This document shows positions 33,112-40,122 of a stretch of DNA of 63,009 bases, piece after piece. Position 1 is the first letter of the stretch, and the number at the start of each line of letters is the position of its first letter. The DNA lies in the IMG/VR virus record IMGVR_UViG_3300042514_001623, positions 1 to 63,009 of that record; one strand, given 5' to 3'. The notes under the pieces were generated by a model. The model did no database searches, was not told the origin of the DNA, and saw nothing but the letters and a program-made list of their open reading frames with translations. Source of the DNA: a virus. The position numbers and the translations under genes were made by a program.

Positions 33112-33527
33112 CGCTTGAACACCAGCATGGCCGCGTCTCTGCCGTGTTCGTTCGTGCGGCCCTGCCAGCCCGTCAGCTTGGCGAACGGCACCGCTTCCAG
33201 CTTTGGCCCCTTGTCCTTGGGGCTCACGGCTTTGTAGGCGCAGCCCAGCATGGACAGCCACTCAGCCCACACGCTGCAATCCCGCTTGATGCTGCCGGCG
33301 CCTTGCTGCTTTTTGTCCGCGCGCTTGCCGAAGTAGCCGGTGCGCAGGCGCGCGTCTTCGTACACCACGGAGTGCAGCACGCCCTCGTTGTGCATGAGCT
33401 GCACGCGGAGCATCGCGGCCACGATGCCCATGCTGTTCACCTCTTCCAGCCGGCCCGTGGTTTTGTCCCACAAGGCAAAGCCGGTGGTGACGCCGGGGTC
33501 GATGCCTACGATCAGGTAGCCGCTCAC
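33108..33527 (-). CDS. RuvC-like Holliday junction resolvase/RNase H-fold nuclease, 139 aa
   Basis: GTG 33527 overlaps the NinB stop (GTGA). The start YLIVGIDPGVTTGFALWD has the first catalytic Asp (D10) of the RNase H fold. VVYEDARLR supplies the middle acid and NEHGRDAAMLVFK the last Asp. The length (139) is that of phage RuvC-like resolvases. It would cut branched DNA produced by recombination or replication. NinB directly upstream fits a recombination module. Confidence 0.75.
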   Translation of the reverse strand: MSGYLIVGIDPGVTTGFALWDKTTGRLEEVNSMGIVAAMLRVQLMHNEGVLHSVVYEDARLRTGYFGKRADKKQQGAGSIKRDCSVWAEWLSMLGCAYKAVSPKDKGPKLEAVPFAKLTGWQGRTNEHGRDAAMLVFKR

Positions 33528-34006
33528 GCCTGCACCTCCTGCCCCTTCTTCGCGCGCACCGGGCGCACGCCCGTAGAGCCCTCGGGCCAGTCGCGGCCCA
33601 GCGATGTCCTGCTCCACCGCACCCCGCGCAGGTCGCCGAAGGCATGGGCGTAGTCGATGACTTCCACCATCTCGGCGATGGTCATGTCGCTGGTGCTCTT
33701 GCCCCGGCTCAACGACACAAGGCCGTTGCACTCAAGGTCGCGCACCACGCGCTGCCCGTGGATCGTGGCCGTGATGAGGTCTTTCCAGCCCTCCTCATCA
33801 AACCGGCCGCCGTCCCACTCGACTTGCTGGCTCAGGTCTTTCAGGCAGGACCACATCAGCCGGTTCTGCGCCAGGCTGCGGCTGTCCGTCTTGATCGTGA
33901 CGATCAGGTACTTGCCGGCGGCCAGCAGCGGCTTGATCTGCGCCCACAAGGCCAGCAAGGCGCGGTGCGCGGCGGCAAGCTCGCGGAGTTCGACGGTCCA
34001 CTTCAC
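33524..34006 (-). CDS. ninB: NinB-family recombination protein, 160 aa
   Basis: GTG start at 34006. After an N-terminal strand (KWTVELRELAAAHRALLAL), the NinB hallmarks appear: KTDSRSLAQNRLMWSCLKDL, KDLITATIHGQRVVRDLE, and TIAEMVEVIDYAHAFGDLR. In lambda, NinB (Orf) helps RecF-type recombination by binding SSB and single-stranded DNA. The stop overlaps the RuvC-like gene. In frame upstream there are about 40 sense codons (34010-34130) with no standard start codon, so the N-terminus could be longer only with a rare start. Confidence 0.75.
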   Translation of the reverse strand: MKWTVELRELAAAHRALLALWAQIKPLLAAGKYLIVTIKTDSRSLAQNRLMWSCLKDLSQQVEWDGGRFDEEGWKDLITATIHGQRVVRDLECNGLVSLSRGKSTSDMTIAEMVEVIDYAHAFGDLRGVRWSRTSLGRDWPEGSTGVRPVRAKKGQEVQA

Positions 34007-34135
34007 AGCGTGCCCCCTGCCGGCCGGCGCGTCGCGTGCGTAGGTGAGGTAGTAGCGCTCATAGAGAAACAGCCAAATGCTTTCTTCGTTGGTGCCGTTT
34101 GGTGGACGGACCCAGCCTGCCGGATGAGTCCTTCA

Positions 34136-34285
34136 CTACGTGCCGTCTGGAGCCACATAGACCCGGTAGCCGCTCGACGCTGGGGCGCTGCCTTCGCCAC
34201 CCCGCCCCTCTGCTTCCGCGTCTTGCCCCCGGTAGAGGTGTCGTGTCCCGCGCGCCGGTGTCTGCTTGGCGTCCGCGCGGGGCAT
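34136..34285 (-). CDS. Possible small gene, 49 aa
   Basis: ATG 34285, 11 bases after the primase stop, opens a 49-residue frame: MPRADAKQTPARGTRHLYRG ... SAPASSGYRVYVAPDGT, ending in TAG TGA. The amino-acid makeup is more natural than that of the competing frame (34003-34299). That competing frame, however, has 4-base overlaps with both neighbours (GTGA with the primase stop and GTGA with NinB) and would be 98 residues of Arg/Pro/Ser/Thr-rich sequence. Only one is likely real; the choice is open. Confidence 0.35.
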   Translation of the reverse strand: MPRADAKQTPARGTRHLYRGQDAEAEGRGGEGSAPASSGYRVYVAPDGT

Positions 34286-34295
34286 CGAGGCCCGC

Positions 34296-35207
34296 TCACG
34301 GCACAGGCTCCATCACGTAGCGGGCCTGGGCCAGCACCGCGCGTTCCAGCTTCCGCGGCGAGCCTTCGCCAAGTTCCTTGAGGAAATCAGCCCAGTCGCT
34401 GCCTTCAATGCCCGTGGGGTAGGCCACACCGCAGCCGATCAACTCGGCCGCGTTGCGCGCCTTGTCCAGGCCGGGGTTGAAGCCGCGGCGGGCCAGCGTG
34501 GCGTGGTCGTTGTCGGCGCCGATCACCACGCTGCCCGACAGCTTCAAGCGCCCCACCACCGGCAGCAGGTTGCCGGCGTCAAAGGCCACCACCACGCGCG
34601 CCTGGCGCATGCTCTGAAACACCGCAAGGCCGGTGGCCAAGCCCTCGCACACCACGGTGACGGCCGGGCGCTGGCGATCCAGCACCAGGCACCCCGCCTT
34701 GACAGGCGCACCCGGCCAGAAACGCTTGGCGCCGTCTGCGGTGATGGTCTGCACGCTGATGAGCCATTCACCCAGCCACACAGGCACCACCAGCAGCCCG
34801 TCGTGCGTGCGCAGGCTCGCGCAGCCCAGCGGGCTCAGGCCCTTGTCGGCGATGTACTTGTGCGGCCGGTTCAGCGGGCGCGCAGCAGCCCAGAACGTGC
34901 GGGCGCTGCGCATGGCCTGCAGTCGGTGCGCGCGCTCGCGCTCGCGCTGCTGGCGTGTCTGCTCGGCCATGCGCGCCACAGCAGCCGCATCGACCTTCGC
35001 GTGTTCGTCCTTCCAGTGGCCCAGCGCCTCGCCGCCGCCGCTGCCCCAATCACCCCAGGAGCCATGGCCATCCGGGTGCAGCACAAACCAGCCGTTGCGC
35101 TTGCCTGGCTTGCTTTCGGTCGGGCAGCGGCGGATGACGCCATCGGCCTTGATGTCGCTGCTGCGCGGGCGCAGGCCAGCGAAGCGGAGTGCCTGCTCAA
35201 AGCTCAT
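34296..35207 (-). CDS. Toprim-domain primase-like protein, 303 aa
   Basis: ATG 35207 (MSFEQALRFAGL) overlaps the helicase stop. The N-terminal 80 residues (GVIRRCPTESKPGKRNGWFV, HPDGHGSWGDWGSGG) look like the nucleic-acid-binding start of phage primases with most zinc ligands missing. The C-terminal half has CEGLATGLAVFQSM (Toprim E) and GSVVIGADNDHATLARRG (DxD), i.e. a complete Toprim catalytic fold. DNA primase for phage replication is the likely role, working with the helicase directly upstream. Confidence 0.75.
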   Translation of the reverse strand: MSFEQALRFAGLRPRSSDIKADGVIRRCPTESKPGKRNGWFVLHPDGHGSWGDWGSGGGEALGHWKDEHAKVDAAAVARMAEQTRQQRERERAHRLQAMRSARTFWAAARPLNRPHKYIADKGLSPLGCASLRTHDGLLVVPVWLGEWLISVQTITADGAKRFWPGAPVKAGCLVLDRQRPAVTVVCEGLATGLAVFQSMRQARVVVAFDAGNLLPVVGRLKLSGSVVIGADNDHATLARRGFNPGLDKARNAAELIGCGVAYPTGIEGSDWADFLKELGEGSPRKLERAVLAQARYVMEPVP

Positions 35208-36703
35208 GCCGGCACCGCCTCGCGCTGCGCGGCCTTCTGGCGGCCCTTGGCCCAGCGGATCTGGTTCGCCCGGATGCGATTGCGGACCTCGGCCGTGCAC
35301 GGCTCGGGCGTCGTCGTCTCGACGCGCGCCTTGGCGAACGTGCCAGTAAGCTCGTGGTACATGGCCTGCGCCTTGCGCTGCGCGCGCTCCATGTCCTGCG
35401 TGCCTTCCAGCACGTAAGACACGATCTGCGGCCACAGCTTCTTGCGCAGCAGGCCCTGGTCGCCGTGAGCGATGAGTTCCTTCAGCGTGCCAGGCACATG
35501 CTGCACCGCGGCCTTCTTCGGGTACTCGTGGCCGCAGTTCGGGCAGAACGGCATCGGCCGGTGCAGGTGGCCGCAGCTTCCGCACTTGACCGGCTCGGCC
35601 TCAACCTTCTTCTCGGCCTTCTTCTTGTCCTTGGGCTTGCCGTCGTCCAGTTCGGCTAAGCCGTTGTCGAAGAACTCTTCGGTGTCAGCCCAAAACCGGG
35701 CCATGTTCCCTGAGTGGCACAGCACCAGGCAGTCCGTCTTGTTGTCCGCGATGCGAAGGCCGCGGCCCAGCAGCTGGATGTGCTCGGCCAAGCTCTTGCG
35801 CAGGGGCCGGGCCATGATGATGCAGCCCACGTCAGGCACGTCGAACCCACGCGAGGCAGCAGTGACAGTGATGAGGCCGCGAATGCTGCTGTCAGGCTTT
35901 CGGAACTCCAGCGTGACATCCGCGCGGTCTTCGTCCTTGTCCTTGTAGGTGTAGCTGGCCACGTTGATGCCCGCGGCCAGAAACTGGCGCTGCAGTTCCT
36001 CAACGTGCGTGGTGTCTACCGCGCTGCAAATGAACTTGCGGCTCTCGCCGTGCTTCAGGTACTCGGCCACCACGTCGCCCACCACTTCCAGCGCCTTCTT
36101 GCTGGCCTGGGTGTCGTCCCACTCGCCGGTGGACTTCACCGCGACGCCACTCATGTCGGGCTCGACGCACGAGAAAACGCGGTACGGGGAAAGCCACTTC
36201 TGGTCTATCAGTTCGCGCGTGGTCGTCACGTTGATGACGACATCGAACCACTTGCCCAGGCCCTTGGTAAAAGGCGTGGCGGTCAAGCCGATCACCACCG
36301 ACTCGTCTTGCTGCAGGCGGGCCTTGTGGCATGCGTGCAGAACGTGCGCCTCATCGAACACGTCCACTTGCGTTTCTGGCCAGCGGCGGCGGGCCAGCGT
36401 CTGCACGCTGCACAACTGCAGCGGCATCGACGGGCGGAACCGGACGTGGCCGCCCTGGATGACGCCGTGGTCAAGCCCGTAGCGGTCGAAGGTGTCGCTG
36501 GTCTGCTGGATCAGGGAGAGCCGGTCCACCACGAACGCGGCGCGGTTCCCCTTCTCCTTCACCATCTCCATGAGGGCCGACGCCAGCACGGTCTTGCCGC
36601 CGCCGGTGGGGGCCACGATGAGGATGCGCTTATGGCCCTGACGCACTGCATCGCGCGCAAGGTCGAACGCGCGCGCCTGGTAATCGCGGAGAGAGACTTT
36701 CAT
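35204..36703 (-). CDS. Superfamily II DNA helicase with zinc ribbon, 499 aa
   Basis: Motif I APTGGGKT (31-38), motif II DEAH (near 115), motif III LTATPF (near 141), and motif VI QLLGRGLR (near 313) are all in place, as in DEAD/DEAH helicases of the RecQ/RapA-like phage group. At about 370-395 a zinc ribbon CGSCGHLHRPMPFCPNCG follows a Lys/Glu linker. The C-terminal helical tail has unknown role. It probably unwinds DNA for replication with the Toprim protein encoded next. It overlaps its neighbours by 4 bases on both sides. Confidence 0.8.
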   Translation of the reverse strand: MKVSLRDYQARAFDLARDAVRQGHKRILIVAPTGGGKTVLASALMEMVKEKGNRAAFVVDRLSLIQQTSDTFDRYGLDHGVIQGGHVRFRPSMPLQLCSVQTLARRRWPETQVDVFDEAHVLHACHKARLQQDESVVIGLTATPFTKGLGKWFDVVINVTTTRELIDQKWLSPYRVFSCVEPDMSGVAVKSTGEWDDTQASKKALEVVGDVVAEYLKHGESRKFICSAVDTTHVEELQRQFLAAGINVASYTYKDKDEDRADVTLEFRKPDSSIRGLITVTAASRGFDVPDVGCIIMARPLRKSLAEHIQLLGRGLRIADNKTDCLVLCHSGNMARFWADTEEFFDNGLAELDDGKPKDKKKAEKKVEAEPVKCGSCGHLHRPMPFCPNCGHEYPKKAAVQHVPGTLKELIAHGDQGLLRKKLWPQIVSYVLEGTQDMERAQRKAQAMYHELTGTFAKARVETTTPEPCTAEVRNRIRANQIRWAKGRQKAAQREAVPA

Positions 36704-37536
36704 GCGGCCACCTTCTGCTGGCGGGCCACTGCCTCAACGGCGGCGGCGATCTTGGACGGGTCTTCCTGGCCCACGGCCTTGCCGCAGCGCATCAGTTGCC
36801 GCATCACCCACTTCTCGCGGTCGGTCGATTCCTTGGCGCGGTCCATCGCTTCGGACTGCTGGCGCACCGCGTGGTCGTAGGCGCGGCGCCACTTGATGGC
36901 CTCGGCCTTCAGGTCGTCGGCTTCGGCCGCCTTTACTTCGCCGGTCAGCGCCTCGATCTCGCGCAGCGCCTCTTCCAGGGCCGCCACCGTGTCAAGGTCG
37001 CCGTGCGCCTCTTCGGCCTGGCGCGCGGCTTCGGCCTCTTGTGCCGTCTGCTGCTTCAGCACCTTGGCGCCGGCGGCTTCAAGGCGAGCACTGACCCGTG
37101 CACCGTCCTTCAGGTCGCGTTCGCGCTTGGCGGCGAGCTCTGCTTCAAAGACCTGCTCGGGCACAGCGGCCAGCCGTTGCGCGCGGCTGGACAGGTCGTA
37201 GCTGATGCCCGCCTCGGCCAGCGCAGGTGCCCTCGTTTGAGGTGCCCTCGTCGCCAACGAGGGCACCTCCTTGGGCGTGTGCTGGTTGATGCCAAGCCCG
37301 GCTGCGCCGCGGTTCAGCCCGCCCTCGGCCTTCTGCGCCGTGATGAGTTCACCCAGCCGGCGCTCGGCGCGAATGCGGATCTCGGCCGCCTGCGCCTGCA
37401 AGGTCTGGTCCTTCGCCATGCGCCCGTAGGCCTGCATCGCGGCGGCCTTGTCGGCCCATTCCTTCACCTCGTCCACGCGCACGCACTCGGCGATGGCGTA
37501 GCAGGCGGCTTCGTACTTGATGAGTGCTTGCGTCAT
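36700..37536 (-). CDS. Helical early protein of unknown function, 278 aa
   Basis: The N-terminal 75 residues (VDEVKEWADKAAAMQAYGRM, then AEIRIRAERRLGELI) match a helical domain I have seen in many phage early proteins of unknown function. The middle (about 85-110) is a variable linker containing SLATRAPQTRAPALAE, encoded by repeated GGTGCCCTCGT elements. The last 170 residues form coiled coil (LEEALREIEALTGEVKAAEA). A replication or recombination accessory role is plausible from context only. Confidence 0.5.
   Translation of the reverse strand: MTQALIKYEAACYAIAECVRVDEVKEWADKAAAMQAYGRMAKDQTLQAQAAEIRIRAERRLGELITAQKAEGGLNRGAAGLGINQHTPKEVPSLATRAPQTRAPALAEAGISYDLSSRAQRLAAVPEQVFEAELAAKRERDLKDGARVSARLEAAGAKVLKQQTAQEAEAARQAEEAHGDLDTVAALEEALREIEALTGEVKAAEADDLKAEAIKWRRAYDHAVRQQSEAMDRAKESTDREKWVMRQLMRCGKAVGQEDPSKIAAAVEAVARQQKVAA
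37226..37267. repeat. Direct and inverted repeat cluster (palindromic repeat, copy B)
   Basis: GGTGCCCTCGT occurs at 37226-37236 and again at 37241-37251. Its exact reverse complement ACGAGGGCACC follows at 37257-37267 after a five-base loop, giving a perfect 11-bp hairpin. The 27 bases 37241-37267 match 1217-1243 at 25 positions. It lies in a linker of the coding region. Confidence 0.65.
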
Positions 37537-37823
37537 GGGGTTTGAAAGCTGAAGCGCTCGCAGCGCTGGAGAAGGTCAGGAACAGGCGCGTGCCTGGGCG
37601 AGGTGTGGGGAAGCCAGCCCTGCGCGGCAGCGAAGCACGCACCGGAGCGCTGCAGGTGCTCGCACTCCAGGCACACGCGCCGGTCGTCGCGGTCGTCGTC
37701 GCGGTCTGCCAAGCGGTCGGCCAGCTTCTCGGCCGCGCGCTCGCTCAAGCCGCGGCGCTGAAACATGGCGATGCGGAAGGCCATGCGCGCGATCTGCTTG
37801 TCGTTCAGGGCAGGGCGCGTCAT
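37533..37823 (-). CDS. Small cysteine-containing early protein, 96 aa
   Basis: MTRPALNDKQIARMAFRIAM, a helical RLSERAAEKLADRLADRD region, then CLECEHLQRSGACF and a final C in LLQRCERF, a CxxC-x7-C-x20-C arrangement that can hold one zinc. Proteins with this C-terminal pattern are frequent in phage early operons. The function is unknown. It overlaps both neighbours by 4 bases. Confidence 0.55.
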   Translation of the reverse strand: MTRPALNDKQIARMAFRIAMFQRRGLSERAAEKLADRLADRDDDRDDRRVCLECEHLQRSGACFAAAQGWLPHTSPRHAPVPDLLQRCERFSFQTP

Positions 37824-38071
37824 GCCGAGTCCTCCGGCATGTCATCCAGAAGCGGAGGATTGCCACGCGAGGTGTTCATCACGAGACTGGCCCTGCGATA
37901 TTCCTTCTGAGCCCAGGCGCGGAGGATCTCGTTGACCTTCTTGGTACGGTCCTTCCCTTCGTCGGTGCACACGGCATCGAGCACGGCAAGAACCTCCACG
38001 GGGACCATCGGACGGACTTCGGCCTCAAGACGGTTCGGGTTCGCAGGACGACTCAGCAGGGGTTCACTCAT
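37820..38071 (-). CDS. Ribbon-helix-helix-like small protein, 83 aa
   Basis: ATG 38071. VRPMVPVEVLAVLDAVCTDE followed by KVNEILRAWAQKEYR has the strand-helix-helix pattern of Arc/MetJ-type DNA-binding proteins. The flanks are short and polar. The start codon overlaps, on the opposite strand, the ATG of the small gene at 38070 (shared CATG). A DNA-binding or antitoxin-like role is possible; no toxin partner was recognised. Confidence 0.5.
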   Translation of the reverse strand: MSEPLLSRPANPNRLEAEVRPMVPVEVLAVLDAVCTDEGKDRTKKVNEILRAWAQKEYRRASLVMNTSRGNPPLLDDMPEDSA

Positions 38072-38222
38072 GGGCGACGACACTCAGTTGCAGGTGCATG
38101 CGATGGCAGCGGCCTCGCTGGCGTACTGGCTGGGCAAGATCCGCGAGGCCGTGGCGCTGGAGTACCAACGCAAGGCGCTCGAAGTGCTGGGCAGGGATGC
38201 CCGCGTGGGGCGGAGGCCGTGA
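38070..38222 (+). CDS. Small divergent protein, 50 aa
   Basis: ATG 38070 on the plus strand, in the middle of the minus-strand early operon, with GGGG eight bases upstream. The 50 residues (MAAASLAYWLGKIREAVALE, then YQRKALEVLGRDARVG) form a natural-looking helical protein, while all minus-strand frames here are poor. It shares CATG with the oppositely directed gene at 37820-38071. A promoter was not identified. Confidence 0.45.
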   Translation: MGDDTQLQVHAMAAASLAYWLGKIREAVALEYQRKALEVLGRDARVGRRP

Positions 38223-38226
38223 GGCA

Positions 38227-38547
38227 TCAGGCGGCCACCCGCGCAACGTCAAGGCAAGGGCGGCCCCAAATGGCCGGGCCGCGCAACTGGTTGCAACTCG
38301 CGCAAACGGGCACGACGTGAAGCGGGCGCGAGTAATCGCGGTGGTCGTACCGCGTAGCTGGCTTTCCGCAATCCACACACGTCTGTCCCACAGCGCGGGG
38401 AACCTTGCCGGCCTTTACAGCGCGCAGCAGCTTGGACGATGCAGACTGGCGGATGCGCGCGTGCTCGCTACTGCACGGGTAGCACATCAGGCAGGACTTG
38501 TGACGGCGCAGCACTTCGCAGCCGCAGTGAAAACACTTGCGCGTCAT
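38227..38547 (-). CDS. Zinc-binding HNH-like small protein, 106 aa
   Basis: Two zinc-type clusters are visible: CFHCG ... CLMCYPC at the N-terminus and CVDCGKPATRYDHRDYSRP ... VVPVCASCNQLRG at the C-terminus. The latter (CxxC, DHRDY, CxxCN) is a common phage pattern related to HNH zinc fingers but without a full catalytic HNH. It probably binds DNA. It overlaps the Cro-like gene by 4 bases. Confidence 0.6.
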   Translation of the reverse strand: MTRKCFHCGCEVLRRHKSCLMCYPCSSEHARIRQSASSKLLRAVKAGKVPRAVGQTCVDCGKPATRYDHRDYSRPLHVVPVCASCNQLRGPAIWGRPCLDVARVAA

Positions 38548-38750
38548 GCAGCTACCTCAAGCGCAGCCGATATGTGCGGCGCGAACTTGCGGACCGTCTC
38601 GATGCCAGGGTTCTCAGTCGTGCCGAGCTTGATCTTGTAGATCGTCGTGGCCGGCACCCCTGAAAGCCGTTCGAGCACTTCCAGTTGCTTCAGGGAAAGC
38701 GGCGCAAGTGCGCTCCGCACTTGGTCAATGCTTGGGAAGTCGATGTCCAT
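38544..38750 (-). CDS. Cro-like helix-turn-helix regulator, 68 aa
   Basis: The 68-residue product has LSLKQLEVLERLSGVPATTI and KLGTTENPGIETVRKFAPHI, a five-helix Cro/CI-type DNA-binding fold. It is the first gene of the leftward early operon. TTGACA (minus strand 38787-38782) and TAACGT (38763-38758) form its promoter, with the palindromic operator CGTTACCG-GATG-CGGTAACG between them. The predicted RNA start falls at the ATG, so the message may be leaderless. GTG 38759 is an alternative start but would overlap the -10 box. Confidence 0.7.
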   Translation of the reverse strand: MDIDFPSIDQVRSALAPLSLKQLEVLERLSGVPATTIYKIKLGTTENPGIETVRKFAPHISAALEVAA

Positions 38751-38758
38751 GGCCGACA

Positions 38759-38826
38759 CGTTACCGGATGCGGTAACGCTCTGTCAACCACATTCGGTAT
38801 CAGCGCCGGCTTACCGTGTGGGGATG
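38759..38826. promoter_or_regulatory. Immunity operator region between divergent regulators
   Basis: Three sites fit TTACCG-N4-CGGTAA. The first is exact (38761-38776, inside the 20-base palindrome 38759-38778). The second is degenerate: CAACCA-CATT-CGGTAT (38785-38800). The third is a half-site TTACCG (38811-38816) just before ATG 38824. They overlap the leftward promoter and the start of the rightward repressor-like gene, the geometry expected for a CI/Cro switch. Confidence 0.7.
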
Positions 38827-39225
38827 GAAGACGACATCAAGTTGGTAGTGCGCGACAACGTGCGCCGCTTGCTTGGCCTCGCTGATGACGAGTCAGGCGT
38901 CGCCAAGCTGATGAAGAAGGGGCTATCGAATGGCAACGCCCAGCGCATCCTGGGCGGCGAGACGAGCTTTGGCGTTGACCTGCTGGCCAAGGTCGCGGGA
39001 GCGTTTGGGCTGCAGGCTTGGCAGCTGTGCGTCCCTGGGCTTGACCCTGAGAAGCGCCCGGTGCTACACGCCCCGTCCGCGCGGTGGCCGTTCCGGGGCG
39101 TAGATCAGGAGGCGATAGCCAGCCTGGTTGGCTTGCAGGCCCAGATGGTGGAGCAGGGCCTACTGGTGGCGCTGGCTGCGGCAGGCGCTCCGTCAAGGAA
39201 ACAGCCGACGCAGGCCGCAGCATGA
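38824..39225 (+). CDS. Prophage repressor-like XRE-type regulator, 133 aa
   Basis: Residues 1-75 (DNVRRLLGLADDESGVAKLM, GLSNGNAQRILGGETSFGVD, LLAKVAGAFGLQAWQLCVPG) are an XRE-type DNA-binding domain. The C-terminal 55 residues are Ala/Gln rich and lack an S24 peptidase, so RecA-driven self-cleavage is not expected. It is transcribed away from the Cro-like gene, from an operator-dense spacer. The ATG lacks a normal ribosome binding site and overlaps a half-operator, so a leaderless message or GTG 38815 is possible. Confidence 0.65.
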   Translation: MEDDIKLVVRDNVRRLLGLADDESGVAKLMKKGLSNGNAQRILGGETSFGVDLLAKVAGAFGLQAWQLCVPGLDPEKRPVLHAPSARWPFRGVDQEAIASLVGLQAQMVEQGLLVALAAAGAPSRKQPTQAAA

Positions 39226-39332
39226 CCAACGTTTACACGTTGCGCCATGACCCCGCTGGGCGTATCTGCAAACGAGATGAATCGCCCCTTGTTCGGGTGG
39301 AGTGCATCCGCCGGCAGTGGGGAATCTTCTGA
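39222..39332 (+). CDS. Short coupled protein, 36 aa
   Basis: ATG 39222 overlaps the repressor stop (ATGA). The 36 residues (MTNVYTLRHDPAGRICKRDE, VECIRRQWGIF) are basic and aromatic with no known domain. Coupling to the repressor suggests expression in the lysogen. Its small size leaves doubt. Confidence 0.4.
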   Translation: MTNVYTLRHDPAGRICKRDESPLVRVECIRRQWGIF

Positions 39333-39429
39333 TGCCGGCGGTGATGACGTGGCGCGAGGGCGGAGAAATCTAGGCCGGCGCAGTGCTGGCCGGGCGAGCC
39401 CGGCGCTACCCGGGCAAGGGAGAGAACCG

Positions 39430-39657
39430 ATGAACAAAATTGTTGTCATGCTTCTGGCGCTCGCTGCAAGCTCAATGCTTGCTGGCCCATCCGCAGCGCA
39501 AGGCACCTTCAAAGGCTACAGGTGCACGCAGGACTGCTCCGGCCACAAGGCCGGCTACGAGTGGGCCGCGAAGAAGGGGATCACCAACAAGCGCGACTGC
39601 ACCGGCAACTCGCAGTCCTTTATCGAAGGCTGCTGGGCGTGGGTTGAGGGTAAGTAG
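39430..39657 (+). CDS. Secreted small protein with four cysteines, 75 aa
   Basis: A strong ribosome binding site (GGGAGAG) precedes ATG 39430. The N-terminus MNKIVVMLLALAASSMLAGP is a cleavable signal peptide, with likely cleavage at SAA-Q near residue 24. The mature part has four Cys and the pattern GYRCTQDCSGHKAGYEWA ... DCTGNSQSF ... GCWAWVEG, a small conserved domain I remember from bacterial and plasmid proteins without a function. Lying between repressor and terminator, it is a good candidate for a gene expressed by the prophage. Confidence 0.65.
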   Translation: MNKIVVMLLALAASSMLAGPSAAQGTFKGYRCTQDCSGHKAGYEWAAKKGITNKRDCTGNSQSFIEGCWAWVEGK

Positions 39658-39957
39658 GTGGGCGTCGAAGCAAACGACCGGATTTCGTTCGTTGCTGAGG
39701 CGACCGCGTACAAGCACGTCATGGTTTGCGCTGCGGAAGCGCTGACAGCCGTGCTACCCCTTCTCGAAGATCGGCAGCGATCTGCTGTGCTGTCGATGCT
39801 GGAAGCGCGGCTGGCGCACTTGCGGGGCGAGTTCGCGGCTGTGGTGCTGCCGGATATTCACCCGGTGGAATCGGACGCCTGGACTCAAGAAGCGCTTGAA
39901 GCCTTGGATCGAGCGGAAGCCGCTTTCCGCGGTTTGGTTCATCTGCCGCTGAAGTGA
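39658..39957 (+). CDS. Hypothetical protein of the immunity operon, 99 aa
   Basis: GTG 39658 follows the previous stop directly. The 99 residues are helical and acidic (VCAAEALTAVLPLLEDRQRS, MLEARLAHLRGEFAAV, EALEALDRAEAAFRG). No membrane segment or motif was recognised. It is the last gene before the terminator at 39979, in the block probably expressed with the repressor. Confidence 0.5.
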   Translation: MGVEANDRISFVAEATAYKHVMVCAAEALTAVLPLLEDRQRSAVLSMLEARLAHLRGEFAAVVLPDIHPVESDAWTQEALEALDRAEAAFRGLVHLPLK

Positions 39958-39978
39958 TCTCGCCCATCAACCTCTCCC

Positions 39979-40001
39979 AGCCCGCCGCGCGCGGGCTTTT
40001 T
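39979..40001 (+). terminator. Rho-independent terminator of the immunity operon
   Basis: AGCCCGC (39979-39985), loop CGCGC, GCGGGCT (39991-39997), then T to 40001. It separates the repressor block from the operator-controlled rightward operon that starts about 90 bases later. Confidence 0.8.
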
Positions 40002-40045
40002 GCTGCCCCTCGATTTAGGGGCCGGGCTGCATCGTAGCAAAAACA

Positions 40046-40088
40046 TTACCGAAATCGGTTGACTGCTGATTACCTGATTCGGTAAACT
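40046..40088 (+). promoter_or_regulatory. Rightward early promoter with two operators
   Basis: TTGACT (40059-40064) and TAAACT (40083-40088) are spaced by 18 bases. Two sites matching TTACCG-N4-CGGTAA overlap them: TTACCG-AAAT-CGGTTG (40046-40061) and TTACCT-GATT-CGGTAA (40070-40085). Binding by the repressor would block this promoter. Downstream, 40090-40118 can form an interrupted hairpin (CGTCTC with GAGACG, CGCC with GGCG) that includes the ribosome binding site of the first gene, but the predicted RNA start at about 40095 would remove part of it. Confidence 0.75.
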
Positions 40089-40122
40089 GCGTCTCACGCC
40101 ATCCCGGCGTTGGAGACGCGAA

